A stretch of DNA of 64,000 nt from Janibacter melonis (GCF_020567375.1 NZ_JAJBZM010000001.1:543396-607395), one strand, 5' to 3'; shown: positions 7,999 to 16,147, numbered from the stretch's first letter. Notes: generated by a model not told the origin, from the letters alone. Numbers and translations are program-made.

Positions 7999-8046
7999 CG
8001 AGCCGCCGATCTGCGCAAACGCCAGACGCACCGTTCACACTGCATC

Positions 8047-8052
8047 TACGCT
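8047..8052 (+). promoter_or_regulatory. Leaderless -10 box TACGCT
   Basis: TACGCT is exactly at -12 to -7 of the ATG at 8059 and no Shine-Dalgarno precedes that ATG, indicating a leaderless transcript starting at the A of the start codon. Confidence 0.55.
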
Positions 8053-8058
8053 CACCTC

Positions 8059-8346
8059 ATGCGCCGCACCCTCGCGACGCTCACCGCGTCTCTCGTCTGC
8101 CTCACCCCCGCCGCCGTCGCGCTCGCAGCGCCGGCCCCGACCACCGCGTCCGCCGGCGTGAAGGTCTACAAGAACTGCACCGAGCTCAACAAGACCTACA
8201 AGCACGGCGTCGGCAAGGCCGGCGCGCGCGACAAGACCAAGAGCGGCACGAAGCCCGTGACGAACTTCCGGGTCAACACCAAGGTCTACAACGCCAACAA
8301 GAAGCACGACCGCGACAAGGACGGCGTGGCCTGCGAGAAGCGCTGA
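8059..8346 (+). CDS. Secreted excalibur calcium-binding domain protein
   Basis: A 95-residue exported protein. Residues 1-32 are a Sec signal peptide (RRT n-region, hydrophobic core, AAPAPTTASA cleavage zone). The remainder is one excalibur domain: VYKNCTELNKTY at the start and a calcium-loop-like end DRDKDGVACEK with the two paired cysteines. Excalibur domains are small extracellular modules found in actinobacterial and firmicute surface proteins and nucleases. The stop overlaps the start of the downstream HNH/excalibur lipoprotein as CTGA, suggesting co-translation and a joint extracellular function. The ATG appears leaderless. Confidence 0.88.
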   Translation: MRRTLATLTASLVCLTPAAVALAAPAPTTASAGVKVYKNCTELNKTYKHGVGKAGARDKTKSGTKPVTNFRVNTKVYNANKKHDRDKDGVACEKR

Positions 8347-9347
8347 CCCAGCCCGGCGCGCCCACCACGCGCCGCCGCTGGTACCCCTTCGTCACCGTCA
8401 CCTCGGCGCTCCTCGCCCTCACCGGGTGCGGGGCGCTGAGCACCGTCTCGGCACCCGAGGTGACCATCACCGTCTCGGCGCCGACCGCTACCTCGACGAC
8501 CCGGGCCACGCCCCCTTCGCCGACGACCTCCTCCCCCGCCCTCGCCGTCCTCGCGGCCCTCCCGCTCAAGGGCCGCGCACCCAAGACCGGGTACGACCGG
8601 GCGGTGTTCGGGCAGGCGTGGAGCGACGACCACGCGATGAGCGGCGGGCGCAACGGCTGCGACACCCGCAACGACGTCCTGCGCCGCGATCTCACCGACG
8701 TCGTGCTCAAGCCGGGCACCAACGGCTGCGTCGTCCTCACCGGGGCGCTGCGCGACCCCTTCGGCGGGGCGGTCGTCGACTTCGAGCGCGGGCCCGGCAC
8801 GTCGAGCCTCGTCCAGGTCGACCACCTCGTCGCGCTCTCCAACGCGTGGCAGACCGGCGCGCAGCACCTCACCGTGCAGCAGCGCCAAGACCTCGCCAAC
8901 GACCCGCTCAACCTGCTCGCCGTGCAGGGTCGCCTCAACGCACAGAAGGGGGACGGCGACGCCGCGACCTGGCTCCCGCCACGCAAGACCTTCCGCTGCA
9001 CCTACGCCGCTCGGCAGGTCGCCGTGAAGCAGCGCTACCACCTGTGGGTCACCGCTCCCGAGCGGGACGCGCTGCGGCGCGTCCTCACGACCTGCCCGGG
9101 CCAGCGGCTGCCGACGGCAGCTTCGACAGCCGTCCCGCCTGTGGACGGGGCGAAGGGGGCAACCTCCCCGTCGCGCCGGCCGTCACCGGTCGCGCCCGCG
9201 CCGACCTCCTCGCCCGTTCCCACAGGCACTGTGAGCTACGAGAACTGCGACGCCGCCCGTGCTGCGGGCGCCGCACCGCTGCACCGGGGCGATCCCGGAT
9301 ACGCCTCGAGGATGGACGGCGACGACGACGGGGTCGCTTGCGAGTAG
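8343..9347 (+). CDS. HNH-family nuclease lipoprotein with C-terminal excalibur domain (CTG start)
   Basis: A protein of about 334 residues. The n-region TTRRRW is followed by a hydrophobic stretch and the lipobox LTGC, so it should be exported and lipid-anchored. The middle carries an HNH/DUF1524-like nuclease core: VDHLVALSNAW, ANDPLNLLAV, then QKGDGDAATWLPP. The C-terminus is an excalibur domain ending DGDDDGVACE. No ATG, GTG or TTG lies between the upstream gene's stop and the lipobox; the only fitting start is CTG 8343, overlapping the preceding TGA as CTGA. A near-cognate coupled start or a frameshift from the upstream gene would explain it. It probably degrades extracellular DNA. Confidence 0.78.
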   Translation: MTQPGAPTTRRRWYPFVTVTSALLALTGCGALSTVSAPEVTITVSAPTATSTTRATPPSPTTSSPALAVLAALPLKGRAPKTGYDRAVFGQAWSDDHAMSGGRNGCDTRNDVLRRDLTDVVLKPGTNGCVVLTGALRDPFGGAVVDFERGPGTSSLVQVDHLVALSNAWQTGAQHLTVQQRQDLANDPLNLLAVQGRLNAQKGDGDAATWLPPRKTFRCTYAARQVAVKQRYHLWVTAPERDALRRVLTTCPGQRLPTAASTAVPPVDGAKGATSPSRRPSPVAPAPTSSPVPTGTVSYENCDAARAAGAAPLHRGDPGYASRMDGDDDGVACE

Positions 9348-9432
9348 CCGACCGCGTCGCGCGAGCACTGCACCTACCTGGCCGCCAGGGCATCATGGCC
9401 CACACGCAGCTGGCCGAGCGAGAGGAGCAGCG

Positions 9433-9582
9433 ATGAGCGAGCCGGGTCGGAAGGGGTGGGTCGCCCAGTACCTGGAGGACAAGCGTGAGCCCCTGATCAT
9501 GCTCGTCGTGTGGATCCCGCTGCTGGCCGCCGTCCTCTTCGGCGGCCTGCTGCTCGTGGTTTTCGTCTCGACGCAGATGTGA
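9433..9582 (+). CDS. Small single-span membrane protein
   Basis: A 49-residue peptide with a good Shine-Dalgarno (GAGGAG 9422-9427) in front of ATG 9433. Residues 1-20 are polar and charged (EPGRKGW, EDKRE), and 21-45 form one hydrophobic helix. No family is recognised. The gene sits alone between the HNH lipoprotein and a REP-like intergenic repeat. Reality is supported mainly by the ribosome-binding site and the clean transmembrane helix. Confidence 0.6.
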   Translation: MSEPGRKGWVAQYLEDKREPLIMLVVWIPLLAAVLFGGLLLVVFVSTQM

Positions 9583-9596
9583 CCTGGCGTTGCGGA

Positions 9597-9650
9597 GTGG
9601 CTTCGAGGCTCGGGCCCTGGCGGGCCCTCGCACCTCAGCCAGCGACCAGG
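9597..9650. repeat. REP-like intergenic element, copy 1
   Basis: This sequence contains CTTCGAGGCTCG, a GGGCCC...GGGCCC dyad and CTCGCACCTCAGCCAGCGA. The same blocks recur at 21430-21475, 22776-22894 and 24944-24990, always just 3' of a stop codon. Confidence 0.6.
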
Positions 9651-9658
9651 ACTCGCGC

Positions 9659-11212
9659 TCACCCCTTCGTGCGGAAGGCCGAAAAGACCTCGTACATGTA
9701 GGCGCTGCCCTGCTCGAGGGCCTCGACGAAGATCCGCTCGTTGTTGCCGTGCATGCCGATGAGCTGCTCGTTGCTGATGACGTAGGGGTAGACGCCGTAG
9801 CCCGGCACCCCCTTCTCGCGCCACGGGCCCAGGCTCGTGCCGGCCTCGAAGAGCGCCGGCGTGAAGGGCGTGCCCTCGTAGGTCCTGCGCGACGCACCGG
9901 ACAGCGCGCGCCACAGGTCGGTGTCGAGGTCGGCCGGGGGCGTCGCCCAGGTCTTGTCGAGCCGGGCGAGGGTCTGCGCCTCGCTCTCGCCGGGGGTGCC
10001 GACGACCCGGACCTCGACGTCCCGGTGACGCAGCAGCCGGCGCACGGAGGCGACGAAGTCGCGCGGCTTCTCTCCACCGGGGATGCCGCGGCAGTTGATC
10101 CGCGTCGTCGCCTCGGAGGGGATGACGTTCTCCTTGTACCCCGCCTCCTGGATGACGAAGGCGTGCGTCGTGCGCAGCAGCGCCCGGTGCAGGTAGGGGT
10201 AGTCGGAGAGGTGCTCCACCAGCTTCGCCGCGCGCTCGCGCATCCGGTCGTTGCGGGCCCGGAGCAGCAGGCGGATGGCCGCGGCGAGGCGGCGGTCGTC
10301 GGTCGCCCTCGCGAGGGCCTCGAAGTAGTCGCGGGTCACCCGGGTGAGGTGCACGGGCGCCTCGTAGCGTCCGAGGTCGCTGATCGCGCGGGACATCGAG
10401 ACGATCGCCGAGTCGTCGGGGATGGGCTTCGAGGAGTGGGTGGCGGTGCCCGTCGCGACGAGCTCGAGGTTGAAGTAGACCTTGTCCTGGCGGGTCGCCG
10501 AGATGAGCATCGGCGAGGTCTTGTCGCTCTGGGCGATGAACCAGCCGCCCTCGGTGAGCACGCTGCCCGCGTCGATCTTTTCCCAGTAGTTCTCGGCCAG
10601 CCAGCCCGAGCCGTACGACCCGGCCTCCTCGTCGCAGTCGGTGAGCACGATGATGTCGCGGTCGAAGCGCGCGCCCTCGTCGAGGTGGCGCAGGAGGGCG
10701 GTGATCATCGCCGAGTTCGCGCCCTTCATGTCGAGCGCGCCGCGGCCGTAGACCTCGCCGTCGACGACCTCACCGGCGAAGGGGTCGACGTCCCAGTTCT
10801 CCCTCTCGACCGGCACGACGTCGGAGTGACCGAGCAGGAGCAGCGGCTCCTGCTCACCGGTCCCGGGGATCCGGGCGATGAGGTGCACGTTGTCGGGCTG
10901 CGGGGTGTCGATGATCTCGACGGGCACGCCCGCGCGCTCCCACACGGCCTTGAGCATCTCGGCGTGAGGACGGGTCTTGCCGCCCTGGCCGCTGTTCTGC
11001 GTGTCGAAGGAGAGCATCCGCTGGAGCAGGTCGAGCGGGTCCATGTCGGCGGCCGGGATGGCCGCGCCGGACAGGGTCGTCGTCGGTTGCGGCGAGCGGG
11101 TGAAGGCACCCGCGCCGCCAGCGGTCGCGACGCCGAGGGCAGAGACGCCGATGCCCCCGAGGAAGGCTCGACGGGGCAGGGTGCTGGGCATCTTCTCGGG
11201 TGTCTGGTCCAT
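9659..11212 (-). CDS. Tat-exported M20-family metallopeptidase
   Basis: A 517-residue protein of the M20 dipeptidase/ArgE/aminoacylase family. The N-terminus LPRRAFLGGIGVSALG is a twin-arginine signal, so the folded enzyme is probably exported with its metals. The metal-site motifs are GHSDVVPVE, then GRGALDMKG with the bridging Asp, CDEEAGSYG with the general-base Glu pair, and a C-terminal metal-ligand region. It would hydrolyse peptide or N-acyl amino acid bonds outside the membrane; substrate unknown. ATG 11212 gives the full length; ATG 11191 also precedes the twin-Arg motif. The upstream region carries a hairpin and a 13-bp direct repeat. Confidence 0.87.
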   Translation of the reverse strand: MDQTPEKMPSTLPRRAFLGGIGVSALGVATAGGAGAFTRSPQPTTTLSGAAIPAADMDPLDLLQRMLSFDTQNSGQGGKTRPHAEMLKAVWERAGVPVEIIDTPQPDNVHLIARIPGTGEQEPLLLLGHSDVVPVERENWDVDPFAGEVVDGEVYGRGALDMKGANSAMITALLRHLDEGARFDRDIIVLTDCDEEAGSYGSGWLAENYWEKIDAGSVLTEGGWFIAQSDKTSPMLISATRQDKVYFNLELVATGTATHSSKPIPDDSAIVSMSRAISDLGRYEAPVHLTRVTRDYFEALARATDDRRLAAAIRLLLRARNDRMRERAAKLVEHLSDYPYLHRALLRTTHAFVIQEAGYKENVIPSEATTRINCRGIPGGEKPRDFVASVRRLLRHRDVEVRVVGTPGESEAQTLARLDKTWATPPADLDTDLWRALSGASRRTYEGTPFTPALFEAGTSLGPWREKGVPGYGVYPYVISNEQLIGMHGNNERIFVEALEQGSAYMYEVFSAFRTKG

Positions 11213-11245
11213 CGTCGACTCCTTTGTCGGTGGTCCTCGCAGGCT

Positions 11246-11310
11246 CCGCCCGGTAGCGCGCCCGGGCGAAGGGGTGACCGCCCGGTAGCGAGGTGAGCGG
11301 TCGCCCTTCG
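11246..11310. repeat. 13-bp direct repeats with a CGAAGGG hairpin
   Basis: CCGCCCGGTAGCG occurs at 11246-11258 and 11278-11290, 32 bp apart, about three helical turns. The second copy lies inside a dyad whose arms are 11267-11281 (CGAAGGGGTGACCGC) and 11297-11310 (GCGGTCGCCCTTCG). The element is in the divergent region between the M20 peptidase and the GH3 gene and could be an operator. Confidence 0.5.
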
Positions 11311-11427
11311 CGACCAGCGGCAGCCTCCCTCACCAACCCGTGACCGGCTCGTGGGGAGCCCATGACGCGGTCGTGACCAAGGTCAGGACACCTGGCGTCG
11401 TGACCGCGGCGGGTCCACAGTGGAGGC

Positions 11428-12864
11428 ATGAGACGCACGCGGCGGCTGGCCGCAGGACCGCTGACGGTGGCGCTGCTCTGGGGCGGGTGCCTGACGGCGT
11501 CGGCGCATCCCTCGACCGCCCGACCGGCGAGCGCGACGTCGCCGGCGCCGGCGACGTCACGCGCCGAGCAGGTGCAGGCAGCGATGACCCTGGACCAGCG
11601 GATCGGCCAGCTCTTCATGGTCGCCACCCCAGCCGACACCGTGAGCAGCGGACTGCGAGACGTCGTCGCGCGGCAGCACGTCGGCAACGTCATCCTCATG
11701 GGTCGCAGCACCCGCGGGGCCGACCACATCCGCTCCGTGACGACGGCCGTGCAGCGGCTGACCGAGCCGAGCGCCGCGACCGCCGGCGTGCCGGCCTTCG
11801 TCTCCGCCGACCAGGAGGGCGGGCAGGTCCAGGTGCTGCGCGGCCCCGGCTACTCGACGATGCCGACCGCGCTCGTCCAGGGCACCCGGTCGACCTCGGC
11901 CCTGCGCGCCGACGCCCTGCGCTGGGGCACCCAGCTCAGCCGGTCAGGCGTCAGCACCGACCTCGCGCCCGTCCTCGACACCGTCCCGACGGCCGACAAG
12001 GCGACGAATGAGCCGATCGGACGGTACGACCGCGAGTTCGGACCCCTCACCACCACCGTCACGGCGAAGGGGGGAGCCTTCCGCTCAGGGATGGACCGGG
12101 CCGGCGTCGCCACGGCCGTCAAGCACTTCCCCGGGCTCGGCCGGGTGCGGGGCAACACCGACACGACGAGCGGGGTGACCGACTCGGTGACGACGACGAC
12201 CTCGGGGGTCATCGCCCCCTTCGCCGCCGCGGTCGACGCGGGCACCCCCTTCGTCATGATGTCCTCCGCGTGCTACTCGAAGATCGACCCCGACCGCCCG
12301 GCGCTCTTCTCCCCCACGATCATCCGCACGCTGCTGCGCTCGCGGCTCGGCTTCGACGGTGTCGTCATCAGCGACGACGTCGGCAACGCCCGCCAGCTCG
12401 CTGCGTGGACGCCGGCGCAGCGGGCGACGACCTTCATCGGGGCCGGGGGCGACATGGTGCTCACCGCCCGCACCGACACCCTGCCCGAGATGGTCGCGGC
12501 CGTGCGCAGCAAGGCCGAATCCGACCCGGACTTCGCGGCCAAGGTCGACGCCGCCTCCCTTCGCGTGCTCCGGGCCAAGGAGGACGCCGGGCTGCTCGGC
12601 CCGCGGGTCACCCCGACGGGCCGCTTCTCCCCCTACCTCGTCGGGCGCGTGCAGGCCTGGCTCGCCACGCCCCAGACGCGGACCTGGGACGCCGCGACGA
12701 TCCGCTCGCTGCAGTACCGGGTCGGCGCGGCGACCACGGGGCGGTGGGACGCCGCGAGCGTCGGCGCGCTGCAGGACTACCTCGGCATCGCCCGCTCCGG
12801 CTCGAAGGGCTGGGACTCGCGCACCGTCACCCAGCTGCAGCGCTACCTCACCACCCAGCTCTGA
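11428..12864 (+). CDS. Secreted glycoside hydrolase family 3 protein (NagZ-like)
   Basis: A 478-residue exported protein with an N-terminal signal peptide ending around residue 26. A GH3 beta-N-acetylhexosaminidase domain follows: MTLDQRIGQLFMV, SADQEGGQV, KHFPGLGRVRGNTD with the NagZ-type KHFPG loop, and VVISDDVG with the catalytic Asp. After about residue 390 come three short repeats, each with a Trp-Asp, a helix and LQ (TWDAATIRSLQ, RWDAASVGALQ, GWDSRTVTQLQ), resembling degenerate peptidoglycan-binding modules. It probably trims cell-wall amino sugars outside the cell. A GGAGG lies unusually close (1 nt) to the ATG, so the start is less sure. Confidence 0.85.
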   Translation: MRRTRRLAAGPLTVALLWGGCLTASAHPSTARPASATSPAPATSRAEQVQAAMTLDQRIGQLFMVATPADTVSSGLRDVVARQHVGNVILMGRSTRGADHIRSVTTAVQRLTEPSAATAGVPAFVSADQEGGQVQVLRGPGYSTMPTALVQGTRSTSALRADALRWGTQLSRSGVSTDLAPVLDTVPTADKATNEPIGRYDREFGPLTTTVTAKGGAFRSGMDRAGVATAVKHFPGLGRVRGNTDTTSGVTDSVTTTTSGVIAPFAAAVDAGTPFVMMSSACYSKIDPDRPALFSPTIIRTLLRSRLGFDGVVISDDVGNARQLAAWTPAQRATTFIGAGGDMVLTARTDTLPEMVAAVRSKAESDPDFAAKVDAASLRVLRAKEDAGLLGPRVTPTGRFSPYLVGRVQAWLATPQTRTWDAATIRSLQYRVGAATTGRWDAASVGALQDYLGIARSGSKGWDSRTVTQLQRYLTTQL

Positions 12865-12897
12865 GCGAGGCGGCGGCGGATGCGGGAGACTCCCCAG

Positions 12898-13245
12898 ATG
12901 ACTGAGCACCTCGCGCCAGTGCTGCACGTCGGTGACGCACGCGCCGCCACGCGGTGGTACGCGCAGCTCGGCTTCGTCATGGAGTGGGAGCACCGCTTCG
13001 CGCCGGGGCTGCCGCTGTACGTCGCCATCGCGCGTGGAGGTCTTCGTATCCATCTCTCCGAGCACTCCGGAGACGCCAGGCCCGGGACGCTGGTCTACCT
13101 CTACGTCGACGACGTCGACGCAGCCGCCCGCGCAGTCGGTGTCACGCAGCTCGACGACATGCCCTGGGGGCGGGACTTCGAGATCGCCGACCCCGACGGC
13201 AACCGGCTGCGCATCGGCACCGCGCTCGGCGCGGACGGCTCCTGA
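12898..13245 (+). CDS. Glyoxalase/bleomycin-resistance superfamily protein
   Basis: A 115-residue vicinal-oxygen-chelate-fold protein. It begins with LAPVLHVGDARAATRWYAQLGF, has LYVDDVDAAARA in the second half and ends FEIADPDGNRLRIG, the pattern of bleomycin-resistance and glyoxalase-like proteins that form dimers. ATG 12898 is preferred because GGGAG lies nine bases upstream; ATG 12880 in frame would add six residues. Metal ligands and substrate cannot be assigned with confidence, so it may bind rather than turn over a small molecule. Confidence 0.8.
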   Translation: MTEHLAPVLHVGDARAATRWYAQLGFVMEWEHRFAPGLPLYVAIARGGLRIHLSEHSGDARPGTLVYLYVDDVDAAARAVGVTQLDDMPWGRDFEIADPDGNRLRIGTALGADGS

Positions 13246-13297
13246 CGTCCGTCGGCACCCACCGGCTGCGGGGTCGGGGGCGGTCATCCCTTCGCCC

Positions 13298-13303
13298 TAG
13301 GCT
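13298..13303 (+). promoter_or_regulatory. -10 box TAGGCT of kynA
   Basis: CCCTAGGCT resembles the boxes at 3819 and 17552. Transcription would start near 13310, leaving a short leader with GAAGGAG before the kynA ATG at 13333. Confidence 0.55.
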
Positions 13304-13332
13304 GACGCCCGACCGACCGACGAAGGAGCCGC

Positions 13333-14181
13333 ATGGCCGACAACACCCGCGACCTCGAGCAGGGGATCCACGAGGACTTCCGCGAGGAGATGAGCTACGG
13401 CTCCTACCTCGCGCTCGACACGCTGCTCGACGCGCAACGGCCGGTGAGCTCGCCGGAGCACCACGACGAGATGCTCTTCATCATCCAGCACCAGACCTCC
13501 GAGCTCTGGCTCAAGCTCGTGCTGCACGAGACGCGCTCGGCGATGGAGCTGCTCGCCGCCGACGAGATGCGGGTGGCGCTCAAGCGGATCGCGCGGGTCA
13601 AGCACATCCAGCGCACGCTCACCGACCAGTGGTCCGTGCTCGCGACGCTCACGCCGACGGAGTACCAGCAGTTCCGGCCCTTCCTCGGGCACTCGTCGGG
13701 CTTCCAGTCCTGGCAGTACCGCGCCGTCGAGTTCGCCCTCGGCAACAAGCACCCGGGGATGCTCACGGTCCACGAGGCCGACCCGCAGGCGCACCAGGTG
13801 CTCGAGGAGCTGCTGCACGCCCCGAGCCTGTACGACGAGTTCCTGCGCTACCTCGCCCGGCGCGGGTACGCGATCCCCGAGCACGTCCTCACCCGTGACG
13901 TCACCCGGGCGCACACGACCGACCCCGAGCTCACGAAGGTCTTCACCGACATCTACGCCCACGCCGACGAGCACTGGGACGTCTACGAGGCGTGCGAGGA
14001 GATGGTCGACCTCGAGGACAACTTCCAGCTGTGGCGCTTCCGCCACCTCAAAACCGTCCAGCGCACCATCGGCATGAAGACCGGCACCGGTGGCAGCTCG
14101 GGCGTGAGCTTCCTCCAGCGCGCGCTCGACCTCACCTTCTTCCCCGAGCTCTTCGCCGTCCGCACCGAGATCGGCGGCTGA
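13333..14181 (+). CDS. kynA: Tryptophan 2,3-dioxygenase
   Basis: A 282-residue haem dioxygenase that opens the indole ring of L-tryptophan to N-formylkynurenine, the first step of the kynurenine pathway. Family blocks are all present: [31 protein letters not shown], the active-site [14 protein letters not shown], and the C-terminal [30 protein letters not shown] with the haem-ligand His and the Thr-Gly loop. Length is normal. A GAAGGAG ribosome-binding site lies 6 bases before the ATG and a TAGGCT box upstream suggests its own promoter. Kynureninase and a formamidase-like hydrolase lie 3-5 kb downstream. Confidence 0.96.
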   Translation: MADNTRDLEQGIHEDFREEMSYGSYLALDTLLDAQRPVSSPEHHDEMLFIIQHQTSELWLKLVLHETRSAMELLAADEMRVALKRIARVKHIQRTLTDQWSVLATLTPTEYQQFRPFLGHSSGFQSWQYRAVEFALGNKHPGMLTVHEADPQAHQVLEELLHAPSLYDEFLRYLARRGYAIPEHVLTRDVTRAHTTDPELTKVFTDIYAHADEHWDVYEACEEMVDLEDNFQLWRFRHLKTVQRTIGMKTGTGGSSGVSFLQRALDLTFFPELFAVRTEIGG

Positions 14182-14185
14182 CGGC

Positions 14186-15406
14186 ATGGGAGGTGGGCAC
14201 GGCCACTCCCACGACGCGCCCCAGGTCTCGACGCCGCGCGGCACCCGCATCGCGCTCGCCGTCACCGTCGCCGTCATCGCGCTCGTCACCGTCGTCGGCA
14301 TGTGGGTGCTGCGTCCCACAGGCGAGGACCGGCCGGAGGTGCGCGAGAGCAGCGCGAGCGGCGTGACCTACCTCGAGGGCGAGGTCGTGTCGGTCACCCC
14401 GCTCGACTGCGGAGCCTTCGGGACCGACCCGTCGACGACGAGGGGTGCGGCGCCCGCGGGCGCCGAGTGCGGCCGGGCGAGCGTGCGCCTCACCGACGGG
14501 GCCGAGCAGGGCGAGAGCGTGCAGGTCGACATCCCGCCCGACGCGGTCCGCGAAGGGGTCGGCGCTCCCCTGGTCCTGCTGAAGATCCCCGGGCAGGTCG
14601 CGGGCTCGCCGTACACGTACTACGACATGCAGCGCGGCCAGCCGCTGCTCCTGCTGTCGATCGCCTTCGCGCTCGTCGTCGTCCTCGTCGCCCGGTGGCG
14701 AGGGCTGCGGTCACTCGTCGGTCTCGCCGTCGCAGCGGCCGTCGTCGTCGGCTACCTCATGCCGGCGCTGCTCGAGGGGCGCAGCCCGGTCGCGGTCGGG
14801 CTCGTCAGCTCGGCAGCGATCATGATCGTCGTCCTCTACCTCGCGCACGGGATCTCGGCGCGCACGACGACCGCCCTGCTCGGGACCTTCGCCGGTCTCG
14901 CCGCGACGGCCGGCATCGGTGCGCTCGCGGTGGCGCAGGCGCGGCTCACGGGCGTCAGCGGCGACGAGAACGCCGCCCTGCAGCAGGCCGCGCAGCAGAT
15001 CGACCTGCGCAACCTGCTGACCTGCGGGATCATCCTCGCCGGCCTGGGCATCCTCAACGACGTGACGATCACCCAGGCCTCAGCGGTCTACGAGCTGCAC
15101 GAGGCGGCGCCAGACCTCTCCCCAGTGCAGCTCTACCGCCAGGCGATGCGGATCGGGCGCGACCACATCGCCTCGACCGTCTACACCGTCGTCTTCGCGT
15201 ACGCGGGCGCCGCCCTGCCGGTGCTCCTCGTCATCAGCCTCGTCGACCAGCCCATCGGGCGGATCCTCACCAGCGCCGACATCTCCGAGGAGATCGTGCG
15301 CACGATGGCCGGCGGCATCGGCCTGGTCCTCGCGGTCCCCGCCACCACCGCCCTCGCAGCCCTCGTCATCCGGTCCAGCCAGGGCGGCGGGCGCCACGCC
15401 GCCTGA
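14186..15406 (+). CDS. YibE/F-like membrane protein
   Basis: A 406-residue protein with a His-rich start (GGGHGHSHD), one N-terminal helix, an extracytoplasmic beta-rich segment of about 120 residues (TYLEGEVVSVTPLDCG to VLLKIPGQ), and seven or eight further transmembrane helices. The later part, with LLTCGIILAGLGILNDVTITQASAVYEL, matches the YibE/F family of uncharacterised membrane proteins. It starts 4 bases after the kynA stop, so it may be co-transcribed, but a link to tryptophan breakdown is not evident. A strong palindromic terminator follows at 15414. Function unknown; the His-rich N-terminus might bind metal. Confidence 0.82.
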   Translation: MGGGHGHSHDAPQVSTPRGTRIALAVTVAVIALVTVVGMWVLRPTGEDRPEVRESSASGVTYLEGEVVSVTPLDCGAFGTDPSTTRGAAPAGAECGRASVRLTDGAEQGESVQVDIPPDAVREGVGAPLVLLKIPGQVAGSPYTYYDMQRGQPLLLLSIAFALVVVLVARWRGLRSLVGLAVAAAVVVGYLMPALLEGRSPVAVGLVSSAAIMIVVLYLAHGISARTTTALLGTFAGLAATAGIGALAVAQARLTGVSGDENAALQQAAQQIDLRNLLTCGIILAGLGILNDVTITQASAVYELHEAAPDLSPVQLYRQAMRIGRDHIASTVYTVVFAYAGAALPVLLVISLVDQPIGRILTSADISEEIVRTMAGGIGLVLAVPATTALAALVIRSSQGGGRHAA

Positions 15407-15413
15407 GACATGA

Positions 15414-15454
15414 CGAAGGGCGACCCGCGGCACCTGCCGCCGGGTCGCCCTTCG
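15414..15454. terminator. Bidirectional hairpin terminator with CGAAGGG arms
   Basis: Perfect 14-bp arms CGAAGGGCGACCCG (15414-15427) and CGGGTCGCCCTTCG (15441-15454) lie between two convergent genes. No T-tract follows. Its arms begin and end with the over-represented CGAAGGG motif. Confidence 0.8.
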
Positions 15455-15460
15455 CGTCGA

Positions 15461-16147
15461 TCAGCCGTAGTAGCTGTCGAGGTAGGGGACGTGCCAGCCC
15501 CCGACCTTCACCTTCCGGATGTCCGTGGTCGCGATCGTGCTGCCGGACACCTTCGTCCAGCCGTCGGACCAGGTCGGCGAGTAGGTCCGGGTGGACAGCG
15601 TCCACAGCTCCCCCTCGAGCGAGGAGACCTTGCGGGTGAGACGGATCGTGCCGTTCGTGCTCGCCGTGCGCCAGTAGCCGGCGTTCGCGTAGTTGGAGGA
15701 GTCGATGGTCCAGCGGTACTCGCCGCCGGGAGCGAGCTGGGTCGTGAGCGCGCCCGACCGGTAGGTGATGACGCGGAAGCTCGCCCCGTGGTTGCCCATG
15801 TCGTCGCCGACGACGAGCTCGTGACCGGCCCGCCGGTTGATCGCTGCGGCACCCCACCAGGGGTTGGCGCCACGCCAGTGCGAGTCCGCCGTCGTCGTGC
15901 TCAGCCGCTCGCCGTCGGCCGTGAGGACCCGGACGGTGCTGCGGTCCGCGCCGTCGGACCCCGTGCTCCACGAGATGCCGACCGAGTCCCGGCGGCCGTC
16001 ACCGTCGACGTCGGCACGGGAGACGACCGTGCAAGCCGCCACCCCGGTGCACGCGGTCGGGGCGGCGGCCTGCGCCGGCGCGGCGAGAGACAGGCCGAGG
16101 GCCGGGGTGAGAACGGCGAGGGTGAGCGTGGCGGACGTGCGTGACAT
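15461..16147 (-). CDS. Secreted protein of unknown function with a VCBS-like segment
   Basis: A 228-residue exported protein: signal peptide 1-28 (TLAVLTPALGLSLAAPAQA), then ADVDGDGRRDSVGISW, which resembles a calcium-binding VCBS/FG-GAP repeat, followed by a beta-rich C-terminal half ending GWHVPYLDSYYG. ATG 16147 has GGGAGG upstream. The C-terminal half is the intact relative of the truncated fragment at 4756-5043, so two members of this family existed in the region. No enzyme motif is visible. Confidence 0.75.
   Translation of the reverse strand: MSRTSATLTLAVLTPALGLSLAAPAQAAAPTACTGVAACTVVSRADVDGDGRRDSVGISWSTGSDGADRSTVRVLTADGERLSTTTADSHWRGANPWWGAAAINRRAGHELVVGDDMGNHGASFRVITYRSGALTTQLAPGGEYRWTIDSSNYANAGYWRTASTNGTIRLTRKVSSLEGELWTLSTRTYSPTWSDGWTKVSGSTIATTDIRKVKVGGWHVPYLDSYYG

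Noticed and set aside
5040-8000. Prophage or integrative element reading of the low-GC island
   Set aside because: No integrase, transposase, phage structural gene, tRNA or flanking direct repeat was found; only the lower GC and the truncated gene support transfer.
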